Source: Bacteroidota bacterium
GTDB lineage: Bacteria > Bacteroidota > Bacteroidia > Chitinophagales > Chitinophagaceae
DNA: 23,665 nt
Direction: 5' to 3'
NCBI GenBank assembly: GCA_023430465.1
Contig: JAEZAM010000031.1
Span: 1-23,665 of the forward strand
Shown here piece after piece: positions 1 to 7,686 of the stretch. Below the pieces are notes generated by a model. It was given only the letters and a program-made list of their open reading frames with translations, did no database searches and had not been told where the DNA came from. The translations under genes were made by a program, and so were the position numbers. Each line of letters starts with the position of its first letter. Position 1 is the stretch's first letter.

Positions 1-60
1 ACTGGATGCTGGATTTCTGGATACTGGATGCTGGATTTCTGGATACTGGATGCTGGATGC
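1..60. repeat. 22-bp tandem repeat of CTGGAT-type units
   Basis: A 22-bp unit beginning ACTGGATGCTGG and ending TTTCTGGAT is present at 1-22 and again, exactly, at 23-44. A partial third copy fills 45-60. The unit is itself made of three CTGGAT-containing sub-units. The array starts at base 1, so it may continue outside the window. The same 11-mer CTGGATGCTGG also ends the window at 23655-23665. There is no coding potential. It reads as an intergenic minisatellite. Confidence 0.9.
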
Positions 61-70
61 GGGCTTCCTG

Positions 71-133
71 AGAGCGAGAGCGGGTTGCCATTCGTTTTTT
101 AATTTTTAATTTTTAATTTTTAATTGAAACATT
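71..133. repeat. Long imperfect direct repeat, copy 1
   Basis: This stretch starts AGAGCGAGAGCGGGTTGCCA, continues through four TTTTTAAT-like units and ends TTGAAACATT. A second copy lies at 194-248 with the same order of parts but fewer TTTTTAAT units. Together with the tandem repeat at 1-60, the pair accounts for most of the non-coding DNA before purQ. I see no gene in 1-336. Confidence 0.8.
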
Positions 134-193
134 ACGCCCCGTCCTCAAATCGGGATGCGTGAGGCGAGATTCCTGCCGCTGGGAGCGAGAAAG

Positions 194-248
194 AGAGCGA
201 GAGCGGGTTGCCAATCGTTTTTTAATTTTTCATTCTTAATTGAACATT
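194..248. repeat. Long imperfect direct repeat, copy 2
   Basis: This is the second copy of the element at 71-133. The first 20 bases match exactly (AGAGCGAGAGCGGGTTGCCA). An AT-rich tract of TTTTTAAT, TTTTTCAT and TTCTTAAT type follows, and it ends TTGAACATT. Relative to copy 1 it has lost one base near the end and about one AT-rich unit. Confidence 0.8.
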
Positions 249-324
249 CACTCCAGTCTACGATAGAAGTTCCTGGCGACTTTGGGCGAAACGGCGCCTA
301 AGCCCTCCACACCCTAAAAAATCG

Positions 325-332
325 TATCTTCG
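325..332 (+). promoter_or_regulatory. Possible Bacteroidota -7 element of purQ
   Basis: TATCTTCG differs at one position from the Bacteroidota -7 consensus TAnnTTTG. It lies only 4 bases before the purQ ATG, so transcription from it would give a leaderless or nearly leaderless message. No convincing -33 TTTG is seen 19-21 bases upstream. Confidence 0.3.
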
Positions 333-336
333 CCCT

Positions 337-1014
337 ATGAAATTCGGAGTTGTAGTATTTCCAGGTTCTAACTGTGACAGGGACATTTATGACGCCCTCC
401 ACAATGATCTCCAGCAGGATGTAACCATGCTCTGGCACAAGGATAAAGACCTTAGTCGCTTCACTACCGACGATTGCATCGTTCTGCCCGGCGGATTCTC
501 CTATGGCGACTACCTTCGCTGCGGCGCCATTGCCCGATTCAGCCCCATGATGCAAAGCGTGATCGAGTTTGCCAATGCCGGCGGGAAAGTGTTTGGCGTC
601 TGCAACGGATTCCAGATCCTCTGCGAATCCCATCTGCTTCCCGGTGCACTTTTGCGCAACGCGCATCAACAATTTGTCTGCAAGAACGTTTTCATAAAAA
701 GTACGGACAACGCGATCTATAAGATACCGGTTGCCCATGGGGAAGGCCGGTATTATGCGGATGAACGCACGCTCGCTGAACTGGAAAACAATGGGCAGGT
801 CATTTTCCGCTATTGCGATGAAAACGGCAAGGTTACACCAGCGGCTAATCCAAATGGCTCAATGAACAACATCGCCGGGATCTGCAATGCAGGCCGGAAT
901 GTGTTTGGAATGATGCCACACCCGGAGCGCGCCTGTTCTGATATCCTTGGCAACAGCGATGGACGGGAGATCATCAAGAACCTCCTGATGGCGGAGCAAC
1001 TGGTAAGCAGCTAG
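337..1014 (+). CDS. purQ: Phosphoribosylformylglycinamidine synthase, glutaminase subunit PurQ
   Basis: PurQ hydrolyses glutamine and passes the ammonia to PurL. PurL converts FGAR to FGAM in step 4 of cytosolic purine synthesis. The 225-residue length is that of the small stand-alone subunit, which works with PurS and small PurL, rather than the fused PurL of proteobacteria. The start MKFGVVVFPGSNCDRD is typical of the family. The class I amidotransferase nucleophile is Cys89 in GVCNGFQ, and the other triad residues are His195 and Glu197 in MPHPER. HGEGRY lies between them. No purS or purL is in the window, so the gene is not in a purine operon on its downstream side. The next gene begins 80 bp later, after a weak hairpin. 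Confidence 0.96.
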   Translation: MKFGVVVFPGSNCDRDIYDALHNDLQQDVTMLWHKDKDLSRFTTDDCIVLPGGFSYGDYLRCGAIARFSPMMQSVIEFANAGGKVFGVCNGFQILCESHLLPGALLRNAHQQFVCKNVFIKSTDNAIYKIPVAHGEGRYYADERTLAELENNGQVIFRYCDENGKVTPAANPNGSMNNIAGICNAGRNVFGMMPHPERACSDILGNSDGREIIKNLLMAEQLVSS

Positions 1015-1034
1015 TATCGTCTGATACATGATTT

Positions 1035-1067
1035 AGCATTTTAGCAGGCATTTTCCAGCAAAATGCT
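1035..1067 (+). terminator. Weak hairpin after purQ
   Basis: AGCATTTT (1035-1042) can pair with AAAATGCT (1060-1067) around a 17-base loop, 20 bases after the purQ stop. The stem is AT-rich and no U-tract follows at once (CCTAATTTT), so this is at best a weak terminator. Confidence 0.3.
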
Positions 1068-1094
1068 TCCTAATTTTACCCCGCAATTCTGAAT

Positions 1095-1544
1095 ATGAAA
1101 AAACTTTTCCTCATTACCTGCATTTTTGCCCTGGCCTTCTCTGTCCAGGCCCAAAACCCGGTAAGCTGGACATATACCAGCAAGAAGATTGACGATAAAA
1201 CCTACGAAGTACACATAACCGCCACCATTCAATCCGGCTGGCACCTTTACTCCCAAACACAGCCCGACGACGCCATCGTAGATCCTACCGCCATCGTATT
1301 TACCAACAACCCGTTGGTGAAACTCGAAGGCAAGATCAAAGAAATTGGCAAACTGGAGAAATTCAAGGACGAAGCCCTGAATATTTCTGCTAACCAGTAT
1401 TCTCAAAAAGTGGATTTTGTTCAGGTGGTAAAGCTGAAGGCAAAGACAAAAACAAATCTCGCCGGCAAGGTTACCTACCAGACCTGTGATGATAAGAAAT
1501 GTCTTCCGCCCAAAACTGTCAATTTCAATGTGCAGGTGCTGTAA
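1095..1544 (+). CDS. Free-standing, secreted DsbD N-terminal (alpha) domain protein
   Basis: This 149-residue protein has a signal peptide (MKKLFLIT..., cleavage likely after Ala19 in VQA-Q). A single immunoglobulin-like domain follows, of the kind found at the N-terminus of DsbD. It carries the paired cysteines Cys131 and Cys136 in YQTCDDKKCLPP. In E. coli DsbD the matching YQGC...CYPP pair relays electrons from the thioredoxin-like domain to periplasmic targets. The protein is therefore probably a periplasmic thiol-disulfide carrier. It sits directly upstream of full-length dsbD, but a strong hairpin terminator lies between them, so they may be expressed separately. The family is clear from the motif and position. 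The electron-carrier role is inferred. I did not assign a symbol. Confidence 0.86.
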   Translation: MKKLFLITCIFALAFSVQAQNPVSWTYTSKKIDDKTYEVHITATIQSGWHLYSQTQPDDAIVDPTAIVFTNNPLVKLEGKIKEIGKLEKFKDEALNISANQYSQKVDFVQVVKLKAKTKTNLAGKVTYQTCDDKKCLPPKTVNFNVQVL

Positions 1545-1570
1545 ACATGGCCATGCTAAATGATTTGATG

Positions 1571-1600
1571 AACGGGTTCCATGGCTGAACCCGTTTATTA
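1571..1600 (+). terminator. Rho-independent terminator between the DsbD-domain gene and dsbD
   Basis: There is a perfect 9-bp stem: AACGGGTTC (1571-1579) pairs with GAACCCGTT (1587-1595) around a 7-base loop CATGGCT, followed by TATTATTG. It lies 26 bases after the stop of the small DsbD-domain gene and 21 bases before the dsbD start. It should uncouple the two genes, at least in part. The U-tract is interrupted by A. Confidence 0.75.
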
Positions 1601-1621
1601 TTGTAAAAACCCAAAGCTGCG

Positions 1622-3586
1622 ATGCGTTTTACTTCAAAGTACTTCGGTTTACTTGTATTAGTTTTATTGGCAACCGTCTCCCGCGCACAGGATAGTCTCC
1701 CGCAGGCCTGGAAAACCGAGAGCCGCAAGGTGGCCGAAGGTCAGTATGAATTAATATTCAAAACCCCGGCTCAACCTAAATTGTTCGTCTTTGCACCTAA
1801 CCAGGAATTGTTTGAAACACCTGCCGCTACAATCGCTTTTCCGGATTCTTCCCTGGCTGTTACACCTCCTTTTGTTGTGGCGGATAAATCCGTAGAGCGC
1901 AAGACCCTGGCGCTGTTTGAATCCACACCTGTAGATATCCACCCCGGTGCAGTAGAGTGGACTATTCCCCTGAAAATAAACGGAACAGTACCCGCCGAGA
2001 TCGGTGGTGAGCTGACCTATTACTATGGCAGCACAACAGATGAAACCGCTTTCAACACCGGTGTGTATACTTTTCGGGTTGCCCTGGAGGGTGGTAAGGC
2101 AACCGGTGGTGATATCAAAGTGGCGTCACTGGATATCCTGCGACCGGTAAACGATTGCGGGGATGACCTGGTACAGGACAATAGTGCCTGGACGATCTTT
2201 CTTTTTGGATTCATCGGCGGACTGATCGCCCTGCTAACTCCCTGCGTGTACCCGATGATACCAGTAACGGTTACATTTTTTACCAAAAAATCCCAGGGCC
2301 GTGCAAAAGCTATTCGCAATGGTGTGCTTTATGGACTGTTCATTTTTTTGATCTATGTATTGATCACTGTTCCTTTCCACGTTGCCGATATCCGGCCTGA
2401 GATATTCAATAACATTTCTACGAATCCCTGGATCAACCTGGTGTTCTTTGGCATCTTCGTGGCGTTCGCCTTATCGTTTTTTGGTTTATATGAAATTGGG
2501 TTGCCATCCGGACTGGCCAATAAGATGGATGCAAAATCCGGTCTTGGTAACGTCGGCGGCATCTTTTTTATGGCGGCAACGCTCACGATCGTATCGTTCT
2601 CCTGCACCGGACCAATACTCGGTACGCTGCTGGTGGGTGTATCCAGCGGTGGTGCCTGGCCCCTGACAGCAGGTGCTGCGGGATTTGGTATTGCACTCGG
2701 ACTTCCATTTGCCTTATTTGCAATGTTTCCCCATTGGCTGCAGTCGCTCCCAAAGTCAGGTGGATGGATGACGGAGGTGAAGGTGGTGCTTGGTTTCGTG
2801 GAACTTGCGCTGGCAGTGAAATTTTTCTCCAATGCAGACCTGGTGCAGCAGTGGGGATTGCTGAAGCGCGAAGTGTTCGTGGCCATCTGGGCGATCATTG
2901 CCATCTGCGTAGTTATCTATCTTATTCGTAAATGGCCACTTAAAAGAAATCTGTCGCCTGCAAAACTTGCCAAATGGAAATTTCCGCTCGTCCGGCTGAC
3001 CTTTATAATCTTGTTTGGTATCAGCGCTGTTTACCTGGTGCTGGGTCTCACTACCGAGCGTTGGGCCGGCTTGAAGGTCATCAGCGGTTTCCCTCCGCCA
3101 AGAAGTTATTCACTGTTCCCCGCGCATGCTACGCATGGCGTATTTGAACCGATAAAGAATGAATATGAAAAGGCGCTGGAGTTGTCACGTGAGGAAAACA
3201 AACCGGTGCTGATCGATTTTACCGGCTGGGCCTGCGTTAATTGCCGCGAAATGGAAGACAAAGTGTGGCCCGATAAATGGGTGGATAGTTTACTGAGAAA
3301 TGAGTTCATCGTCGTGTCACTGTATGTTGATGAAAAAAGAAACCTGCCGCTGACGGAGCAGCGCGAGGTGACGTTGTCGAACGGCAGCAAAAAATCAATT
3401 GTAAGCGTGGGGGATAAATGGTCTACCTTTCAATCGGAAAATTTCCTTGCTTCATCGCAACCACAATATGCCATCATTGATGCGGACCAACGCGCGCTGA
3501 CCAAAACCAAATTCTATACGGCGAATGCGGATGAATTTGCAGAGTGGCTGGTATGTGGGCTGGAGGCGTTCAGGGCGAAAAAGTAG
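1622..3586 (+). CDS. dsbD: Thiol:disulfide interchange protein DsbD (protein-disulfide reductase)
   Basis: DsbD moves electrons from cytosolic thioredoxin across the inner membrane to periplasmic thiol proteins. The 654 residues show a signal peptide (cleavage near Ala22), an N-domain to about residue 180, eight membrane segments from about 188 to 480, and a C-terminal thioredoxin domain. The membrane pair is Cys208 in TPCVYP and Cys328 in FSCTGP. The thioredoxin site is Cys538-Val-Asn-Cys541 in WACVNC, with a later cis-Pro motif SQPQY. The N-domain is odd: its only cysteine is Cys179 near the first membrane helix, so the usual N-domain pair is missing. The preceding gene encodes a separate N-domain that has the pair, which suggests the two proteins work in trans. 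The start follows a terminator by 21 bp. Confidence 0.95.
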   Translation: MRFTSKYFGLLVLVLLATVSRAQDSLPQAWKTESRKVAEGQYELIFKTPAQPKLFVFAPNQELFETPAATIAFPDSSLAVTPPFVVADKSVERKTLALFESTPVDIHPGAVEWTIPLKINGTVPAEIGGELTYYYGSTTDETAFNTGVYTFRVALEGGKATGGDIKVASLDILRPVNDCGDDLVQDNSAWTIFLFGFIGGLIALLTPCVYPMIPVTVTFFTKKSQGRAKAIRNGVLYGLFIFLIYVLITVPFHVADIRPEIFNNISTNPWINLVFFGIFVAFALSFFGLYEIGLPSGLANKMDAKSGLGNVGGIFFMAATLTIVSFSCTGPILGTLLVGVSSGGAWPLTAGAAGFGIALGLPFALFAMFPHWLQSLPKSGGWMTEVKVVLGFVELALAVKFFSNADLVQQWGLLKREVFVAIWAIIAICVVIYLIRKWPLKRNLSPAKLAKWKFPLVRLTFIILFGISAVYLVLGLTTERWAGLKVISGFPPPRSYSLFPAHATHGVFEPIKNEYEKALELSREENKPVLIDFTGWACVNCREMEDKVWPDKWVDSLLRNEFIVVSLYVDEKRNLPLTEQREVTLSNGSKKSIVSVGDKWSTFQSENFLASSQPQYAIIDADQRALTKTKFYTANADEFAEWLVCGLEAFRAKK

Positions 3587-3637
3587 AAGGTAATGTAAGA
3601 AGTACAACTTATTGATCACAACGGCATCGGTATTCAT

Positions 3638-3668
3638 GTTTTTAATTTTCCATTTTTCATTTTAATTC
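3638..3668. repeat. AT-rich TTTTTAAT/TTTTTCAT repeat tract
   Basis: The stretch GTTTTTAATTTTCC and the following TTTTTCATTTTAATTC resembles the AT-rich core of the direct repeats at 91-133 and 211-248. It appears to be another copy of the same simple-sequence element. It ends 7 bases before the ATG at 3676, so it forms the immediate upstream region of that gene. Confidence 0.65.
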
Positions 3669-3675
3669 AGAAAGA

Positions 3676-4083
3676 ATGACCCGAATGAGTCTAAGAATCC
3701 TTCTTCTCCTGACCTGTTTTTTCTTTTCCCGCAATGCGGACGCCCAGGCGTTGGATACGCTGGCCACGCTCAGTGCTGGTCGCTGGCACATGGTAAAGGC
3801 CGAGGCAATGGGCAAGGTGAACGATGTGCCGGAGGAAATGCAGGAGAATATGTGGGTGGAAATGCAGAGAGGCGGTACGTTCAAATCAAAGCAGCTCATA
3901 CAGGAGACAAGCGGAACCTGGAGCTACGACCGAAAGAAGCGGATATTGAGAACAAAGGAAAACAAGGAGAATGGTATAAAGGACTCGGACCTTCGCATTG
4001 TATCCCTCGCCGCAAAGACCGTAGTACTGGAGGCCCTGAAAGACGGTAAAGTGGCTGCAACTATCACTTTCCGCCGTCGATAG
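3676..4083 (+). CDS. Small secreted lipocalin-like protein
   Basis: The product is 135 residues. It has a long hydrophobic signal peptide (cleavage likely after ADA at residue 23; a second possible start is Met4) and a mature part of about 110 residues rich in short beta-strand patterns. The GRWHMVKAE motif at the start of the mature chain matches the G-x-W opening of Bacteroidota lipocalin-like domains, which form small beta-barrels. The chain ends TITFRRR. No catalytic motif is visible and the ligand, if any, is unknown. It lies 89 bp after dsbD and 79 bp before the next gene on the same strand. The assignment rests on the strand pattern and the GxW motif only. Confidence 0.72.
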   Translation: MTRMSLRILLLLTCFFFSRNADAQALDTLATLSAGRWHMVKAEAMGKVNDVPEEMQENMWVEMQRGGTFKSKQLIQETSGTWSYDRKKRILRTKENKENGIKDSDLRIVSLAAKTVVLEALKDGKVAATITFRRR

Positions 4084-4162
4084 CAGCCCCGGGCAAATGC
4101 TGCCCCCACATGCCATTTTTGTTGTATTTTAGGTAGCCAGCCATCAAACTGCTGGAAACCTT

Positions 4163-4678
4163 ATGCTATATATTCTTTGGGCGCTGATTACAGTCGCGCT
4201 TATCCTCTGTCTGCTCGTCCTTTTCTTCAAGGCATTCGTTGCTTTTCGTCGCAAGGCCGGACTGGCACTCACCCTTTTGTTATGTATTGCGTTATTTGCG
4301 TTTGCCGGCGGTAAGTCTCCGCGGGTAAATACAGAGAATGGCATGCTGGTGCCGGATACCGTATTGGAACAAGGGACGTACAGCCGTTACAGGATCAGGC
4401 TGGAGAGTACTCCGCTACCCGATTATACACTTCGTGCTACGACGGCTCGTAGTCGCGATGGTAAAATGGTGCTGGTGCATTCATCAGCGTATGCCCTGGG
4501 ATGGTCGATCGGCAATGAATGGAAAACTGCGTCAATCAACCTAACCCTCACCGATACGGGAATTGATTACGAGGTGAACGGCGTAGTGGAGTGGAAGTTG
4601 CTGATCTTTACTCTATATCGGGAAAAGAAGCAGTTCAAAGGGAGTGCGAAATACCAGGACAACAAGGAGCCATATTGA
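4163..4678 (+). CDS. Small membrane protein of unknown function
   Basis: I do not recognise a family. The 171 residues begin with two adjacent hydrophobic segments, roughly residues 3-27 and 31-49, joined by a short basic turn (FRRK). A soluble part of about 120 residues follows, with polar, beta-rich sequence and no conserved cysteine or catalytic motif. The segment YSRYRIRLESTPLPDY may be part of a small beta domain. By the positive-inside rule the basic turn is cytosolic, which places the soluble part outside the membrane. The gene converges on the ABC exporter gene, whose stop is 95 bp away. The coding frame is open throughout and lies on the same strand as its upstream neighbours, so I take it as real. 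Confidence 0.68.
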   Translation: MLYILWALITVALILCLLVLFFKAFVAFRRKAGLALTLLLCIALFAFAGGKSPRVNTENGMLVPDTVLEQGTYSRYRIRLESTPLPDYTLRATTARSRDGKMVLVHSSAYALGWSIGNEWKTASINLTLTDTGIDYEVNGVVEWKLLIFTLYREKKQFKGSAKYQDNKEPY

Positions 4679-4709
4679 GACAGGTTATCCTGTTCCCGAT
4701 TGTTTTTTT
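4679..4709 (+). terminator. Weak hairpin and T-run between convergent genes
   Basis: ACAGG (4680-4684) pairs with CCTGT (4689-4693) around TTAT. A run of seven or more T lies at about 4702-4709. The gap between stem and T-run is larger than usual, so this is only a possible terminator for the membrane protein gene. Confidence 0.35.
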
Positions 4710-4773
4710 GCGTTTAATCAGCCATGCTTCTCCTGCTACGTGGGGATTTAGTGTTGAAGCGGTGCGCAAAACC

Positions 4774-6609
4774 TTACGCTATCCGCTGCAACTGCGTCAG
4801 CCTGCGGTAAATGCTTTCCTCGATCTCGATCAGTTCATCATGATGTCCCTGCTCTGCAATCCGGCCATCCTGCAGGATGATGATCTCATCTGCTTCCTTG
4901 ATTGTGCTGAGGCGGTGAGCGATCACCAGCGTGGTGCGGCCCTGCATCAATTTATTCAATGCATCCTGTACCAGTTTTTCCGACTCTGTATCCAGGGCAG
5001 ATGTCGCCTCATCGAGTATCAAGATGGACGGATTCTTGAATACCGCTCGGGCTATGCTCAGCCGTTGACGCTGGCCACCTGACAACCGTATACCGCGGTC
5101 CCCGATGTTTGTCTGGTAACCGTCCTCAGTCTGCATAATGAAGTCGTGCGCATTTGCGATCCTCGCAGCTTCCATCACTTCTTCCAAAGTGGCATCCGGT
5201 CGACCAAGCGCAATGTTGTTGAAGATCGAGTCATTGAACAAAATGATTTCCTGGGTTACAAAGCTCATGTGACTGCGCAATGATTCCATTTTGTAGTCCT
5301 TTACATTTTTTCCGTCGACCAGGACCTCACCAACAGTGGCATCATAAAAACGGGGGATCAGGTCTGCAATGGTGGATTTCCCGACACCGGAAGGACCCAC
5401 CAGTGCAATCGTTTTTCCCTTTTCAATCACAAGATTGATATTTTCCAGTACCGGTTTCTCTTCATAACGGAATGATACATTGACCAGCTCGATCTTTTCT
5501 TTGAATTCTTCCAACGCAACTGCACCAGGCTTATCGGCGATCTCGATGGGTTTATCCAGCACTTCGAGTATTCGTTCACCGGCAGCCTGGCCCATCTGGA
5601 TATTCGATAATGCCACAACGATGGCCTTGGCCGGCCTTATTACCTGGGAGAATATCGCTATAAAGGCAATGAACGCGCCTGCAGCGAGCCCGTTTGATGA
5701 TGAAAGCACCATCCCGCCACCGTAGACGAGAATACATGCTACAACGATCACACCCGCAGCTTCTGAAAACGCGGGTGCCAGTTCCCTTTTGTTGAAACTG
5801 GCCAGGCTCGCCTGGCGATAAAAATCATTTTCGCGGCTAAACCTTTTCAATACAAAATCAGTGGCATTGAATGCACGGATGATGCGCATACCTGTGAGGC
5901 TCTCGTCGATCAGCGTGAGCAAACGGCCAAGGGAGGCCTGGACATCTTTTGCTTCTCTTTTCAATTTCTTTGTCACCGCTGCGATGGCAATCGCGGAGAT
6001 AGGGATGATAAGTAAAGTGAAAATGGTGAGTTTTGCGGATATCATGAACAGGGCAACGAAATAACCGATCATTACATACGGCTCTTTGAATAGCACCTCG
6101 AGTGAACTTGCTGCAGCGCCTTCGATCCCATGGACATCACTGTTCAAACGCGAAATAAGATCGCCTTTGTGTTCTTTAGTAAAATAGCCGAGTTGCAGCC
6201 TGTTGATCTTCTCAAATAAGGCTTCTCTTAAGCGTTTTACCAAAAGTGTTCGTGCATTGATAAGGCAACGCTGTGCCAGGTAGCGGCAGATGTTGGCGCA
6301 AACCACTGCCAGCACGATCGTTCCAGCCAGGAAGTAGAGCGCATAAGCTGGATTGGTTGTTTTAAAATGATAAATAAGGTGATAGAAATATTCTTTAAAG
6401 AACGAGGCTGACAAAGTGAAGTCAGGTGCTGTTCCATATTTTGCGGCATCGGCTGTAGTAACAGGATTGAATAGAAAATCCAATAAGGGTATAATGAGCG
6501 CAAACTGAAAGACACTGAAGAACACACCGATCAACGTAAAGATGAAGAACGGAACGATGAACTTGTGATAAGGTTTTACAAATATGAGTAGTCGCCGATA
6601 AACTTTCAT
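4774..6609 (-). CDS. MsbA-type ABC exporter (fused membrane and ATPase domains)
   Basis: This 611-residue half-transporter has an exporter-type membrane domain with about six helices (residues 15-320), followed by an ATPase domain (about 345-605). The Walker A motif GPSGVGKST has its lysine at residue 411. The signature LSGGQRQR, the Walker B motif ILILDEATSALD and the switch histidine in IAHRLST are all intact. The protein would act as a homodimer in the inner membrane. MsbA relatives flip lipid A-core or other glycolipids, and related proteins export peptides or drugs. The gene starts 15 bp after the stop of a GT4 glycosyltransferase on the same strand, so the two are probably co-transcribed. 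That context favours a lipid-linked glycan as cargo. A housekeeping msbA role is possible, but I leave the symbol blank. Confidence 0.94.
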   Translation of the reverse strand: MKVYRRLLIFVKPYHKFIVPFFIFTLIGVFFSVFQFALIIPLLDFLFNPVTTADAAKYGTAPDFTLSASFFKEYFYHLIYHFKTTNPAYALYFLAGTIVLAVVCANICRYLAQRCLINARTLLVKRLREALFEKINRLQLGYFTKEHKGDLISRLNSDVHGIEGAAASSLEVLFKEPYVMIGYFVALFMISAKLTIFTLLIIPISAIAIAAVTKKLKREAKDVQASLGRLLTLIDESLTGMRIIRAFNATDFVLKRFSRENDFYRQASLASFNKRELAPAFSEAAGVIVVACILVYGGGMVLSSSNGLAAGAFIAFIAIFSQVIRPAKAIVVALSNIQMGQAAGERILEVLDKPIEIADKPGAVALEEFKEKIELVNVSFRYEEKPVLENINLVIEKGKTIALVGPSGVGKSTIADLIPRFYDATVGEVLVDGKNVKDYKMESLRSHMSFVTQEIILFNDSIFNNIALGRPDATLEEVMEAARIANAHDFIMQTEDGYQTNIGDRGIRLSGGQRQRLSIARAVFKNPSILILDEATSALDTESEKLVQDALNKLMQGRTTLVIAHRLSTIKEADEIIILQDGRIAEQGHHDELIEIEESIYRRLTQLQRIA

Positions 6610-6624
6610 GCGGAATGTTGATGA

Positions 6625-7686
6625 TTAATACAGGGTACGGTAAATATTGATGTATTCTTTTGCTGCCTTGTTCCAGCAGAAATGTTCACTTCGTTGACGG
6701 ATCAGCGGCTCCATATCCGAAGCCTCATATTGCTGCATGCCCTGCCGGAAAACCTTCTGCATGTGTGTGGCATTGAAATCCCGGAAATAAAATGCAGCAT
6801 CACTACCTATCTCCGGAAGCGCAGTCCTGTTAGAGAGGAATACGGGTTTGCCTGCCGACATCGCTTCTGTTACCGGTAACCCGAATCCTTCCGCGATAGA
6901 GGGCAGTGCGAAGGCATAACAATTTTGGTAATACCAGGATTTCTCCGGTTCGGAGATATTACCCAGCACCCGAAGGTTTTCCTCCACCTTGAGACGGCGG
7001 GCCGATTCCTGTATGAAGTCCAGGTAGTTTGTATCATCCAGCCTGCCGGCAATGAGCAGCTCCATTTCATGATTCTGCTGCAGTAACGGCAGGAGTACAT
7101 GGAAATTTTTCTTACGGCACATCACGCCCAGGGAAAACAGAAAAGGGCGTTCAGGTTTGTAGGAATGGCTCAGCAATTCAGGCGACTTCAGTGTGTTGGT
7201 GCCGTTGTGTATAACATAGACCGGTTTATTGCCGGTATCGCAATATTGCAGGACGTCCTTGCGGCAAAACTCTGAAATGCATACGATCACATCACTGCGG
7301 TCAACGTTTTGCTGCAGGTGGCGCAGGTATTTGGCGCGTTTAAGTTCGTTTTTCTTTTCGTAAATAAAATTGAGATCATGGATGGTCAGTACTACCTTGA
7401 TCTTGCGATTGCGTTGGGGTACGTAGTGGGAACTTTGATAAGTGCAGTGCCAGATATCGAAACCTTTCAGGCGGGGCATATAAAATTTTTGCAAAGAATT
7501 TTGTGTGAGATGCCGGGCATCTGGCCCGAATGCATCCTGCACCTGCGGTGGGGTGAAGAAAGTCAGTTCTTCGCGTGTTTCATCAATATGGCGCTGCAGA
7601 TACCGCCCAAGATTAAGCGAGTAATGATAAAGGCCGGTATTGAAATACTTCATTCGTTCACAATCAAATACGATTCGTTGTGTCAT
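6625..7686 (-). CDS. GT4-family glycosyltransferase (first of two paralogs)
   Basis: The 353-residue product has the GT-B layout of family GT4. The acceptor-binding N-half opens DCERMKYFNTGLYHYSLNLG and includes VLTIHDLNF. The donor-binding C-half carries the E-x7-E motif EGFGLPVTE (Glu266 and Glu274) and the following SAGKPVFLS and LPEIG segments. It should transfer a sugar from a nucleotide donor, with retention of configuration, at the cytosolic face of the membrane. The sugar and acceptor cannot be read. The closest relative in the window is the divergently transcribed gene at 7953, which shares the N-terminal motif, the phrases DAIVCISEF/DVIVCISEF and GNKPVYVIHNGT, and nearly the same length. 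It is followed by the ABC exporter 15 bp downstream. Confidence 0.92.
   Translation of the reverse strand: MTQRIVFDCERMKYFNTGLYHYSLNLGRYLQRHIDETREELTFFTPPQVQDAFGPDARHLTQNSLQKFYMPRLKGFDIWHCTYQSSHYVPQRNRKIKVVLTIHDLNFIYEKKNELKRAKYLRHLQQNVDRSDVIVCISEFCRKDVLQYCDTGNKPVYVIHNGTNTLKSPELLSHSYKPERPFLFSLGVMCRKKNFHVLLPLLQQNHEMELLIAGRLDDTNYLDFIQESARRLKVEENLRVLGNISEPEKSWYYQNCYAFALPSIAEGFGLPVTEAMSAGKPVFLSNRTALPEIGSDAAFYFRDFNATHMQKVFRQGMQQYEASDMEPLIRQRSEHFCWNKAAKEYINIYRTLY

Noticed and set aside
1..60. Possible CRISPR array
   Set aside because: The 22-bp units are directly abutting with no spacers, and no cas genes are present.
4091..4125. GGGCA/TGCCC hairpin after the lipocalin-like gene as a terminator
   Set aside because: The stem is only 5 bp and the T-rich stretch begins about 10 bases later, which is a poor fit to a Rho-independent terminator.
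4591..5082. 163-codon plus-strand frame at the end of the ABC exporter gene
   Set aside because: It overlaps the last part of the membrane protein gene in another frame and the ABC ATPase domain on the opposite strand, which has intact motifs. It has no domain of its own.
4774..6609. Toxin or bacteriocin exporter role for the ABC gene
   Set aside because: There is no peptidase C39 domain at its N-terminus and no small peptide gene nearby. The linked glycosyltransferase favours a glycan or glycolipid cargo.
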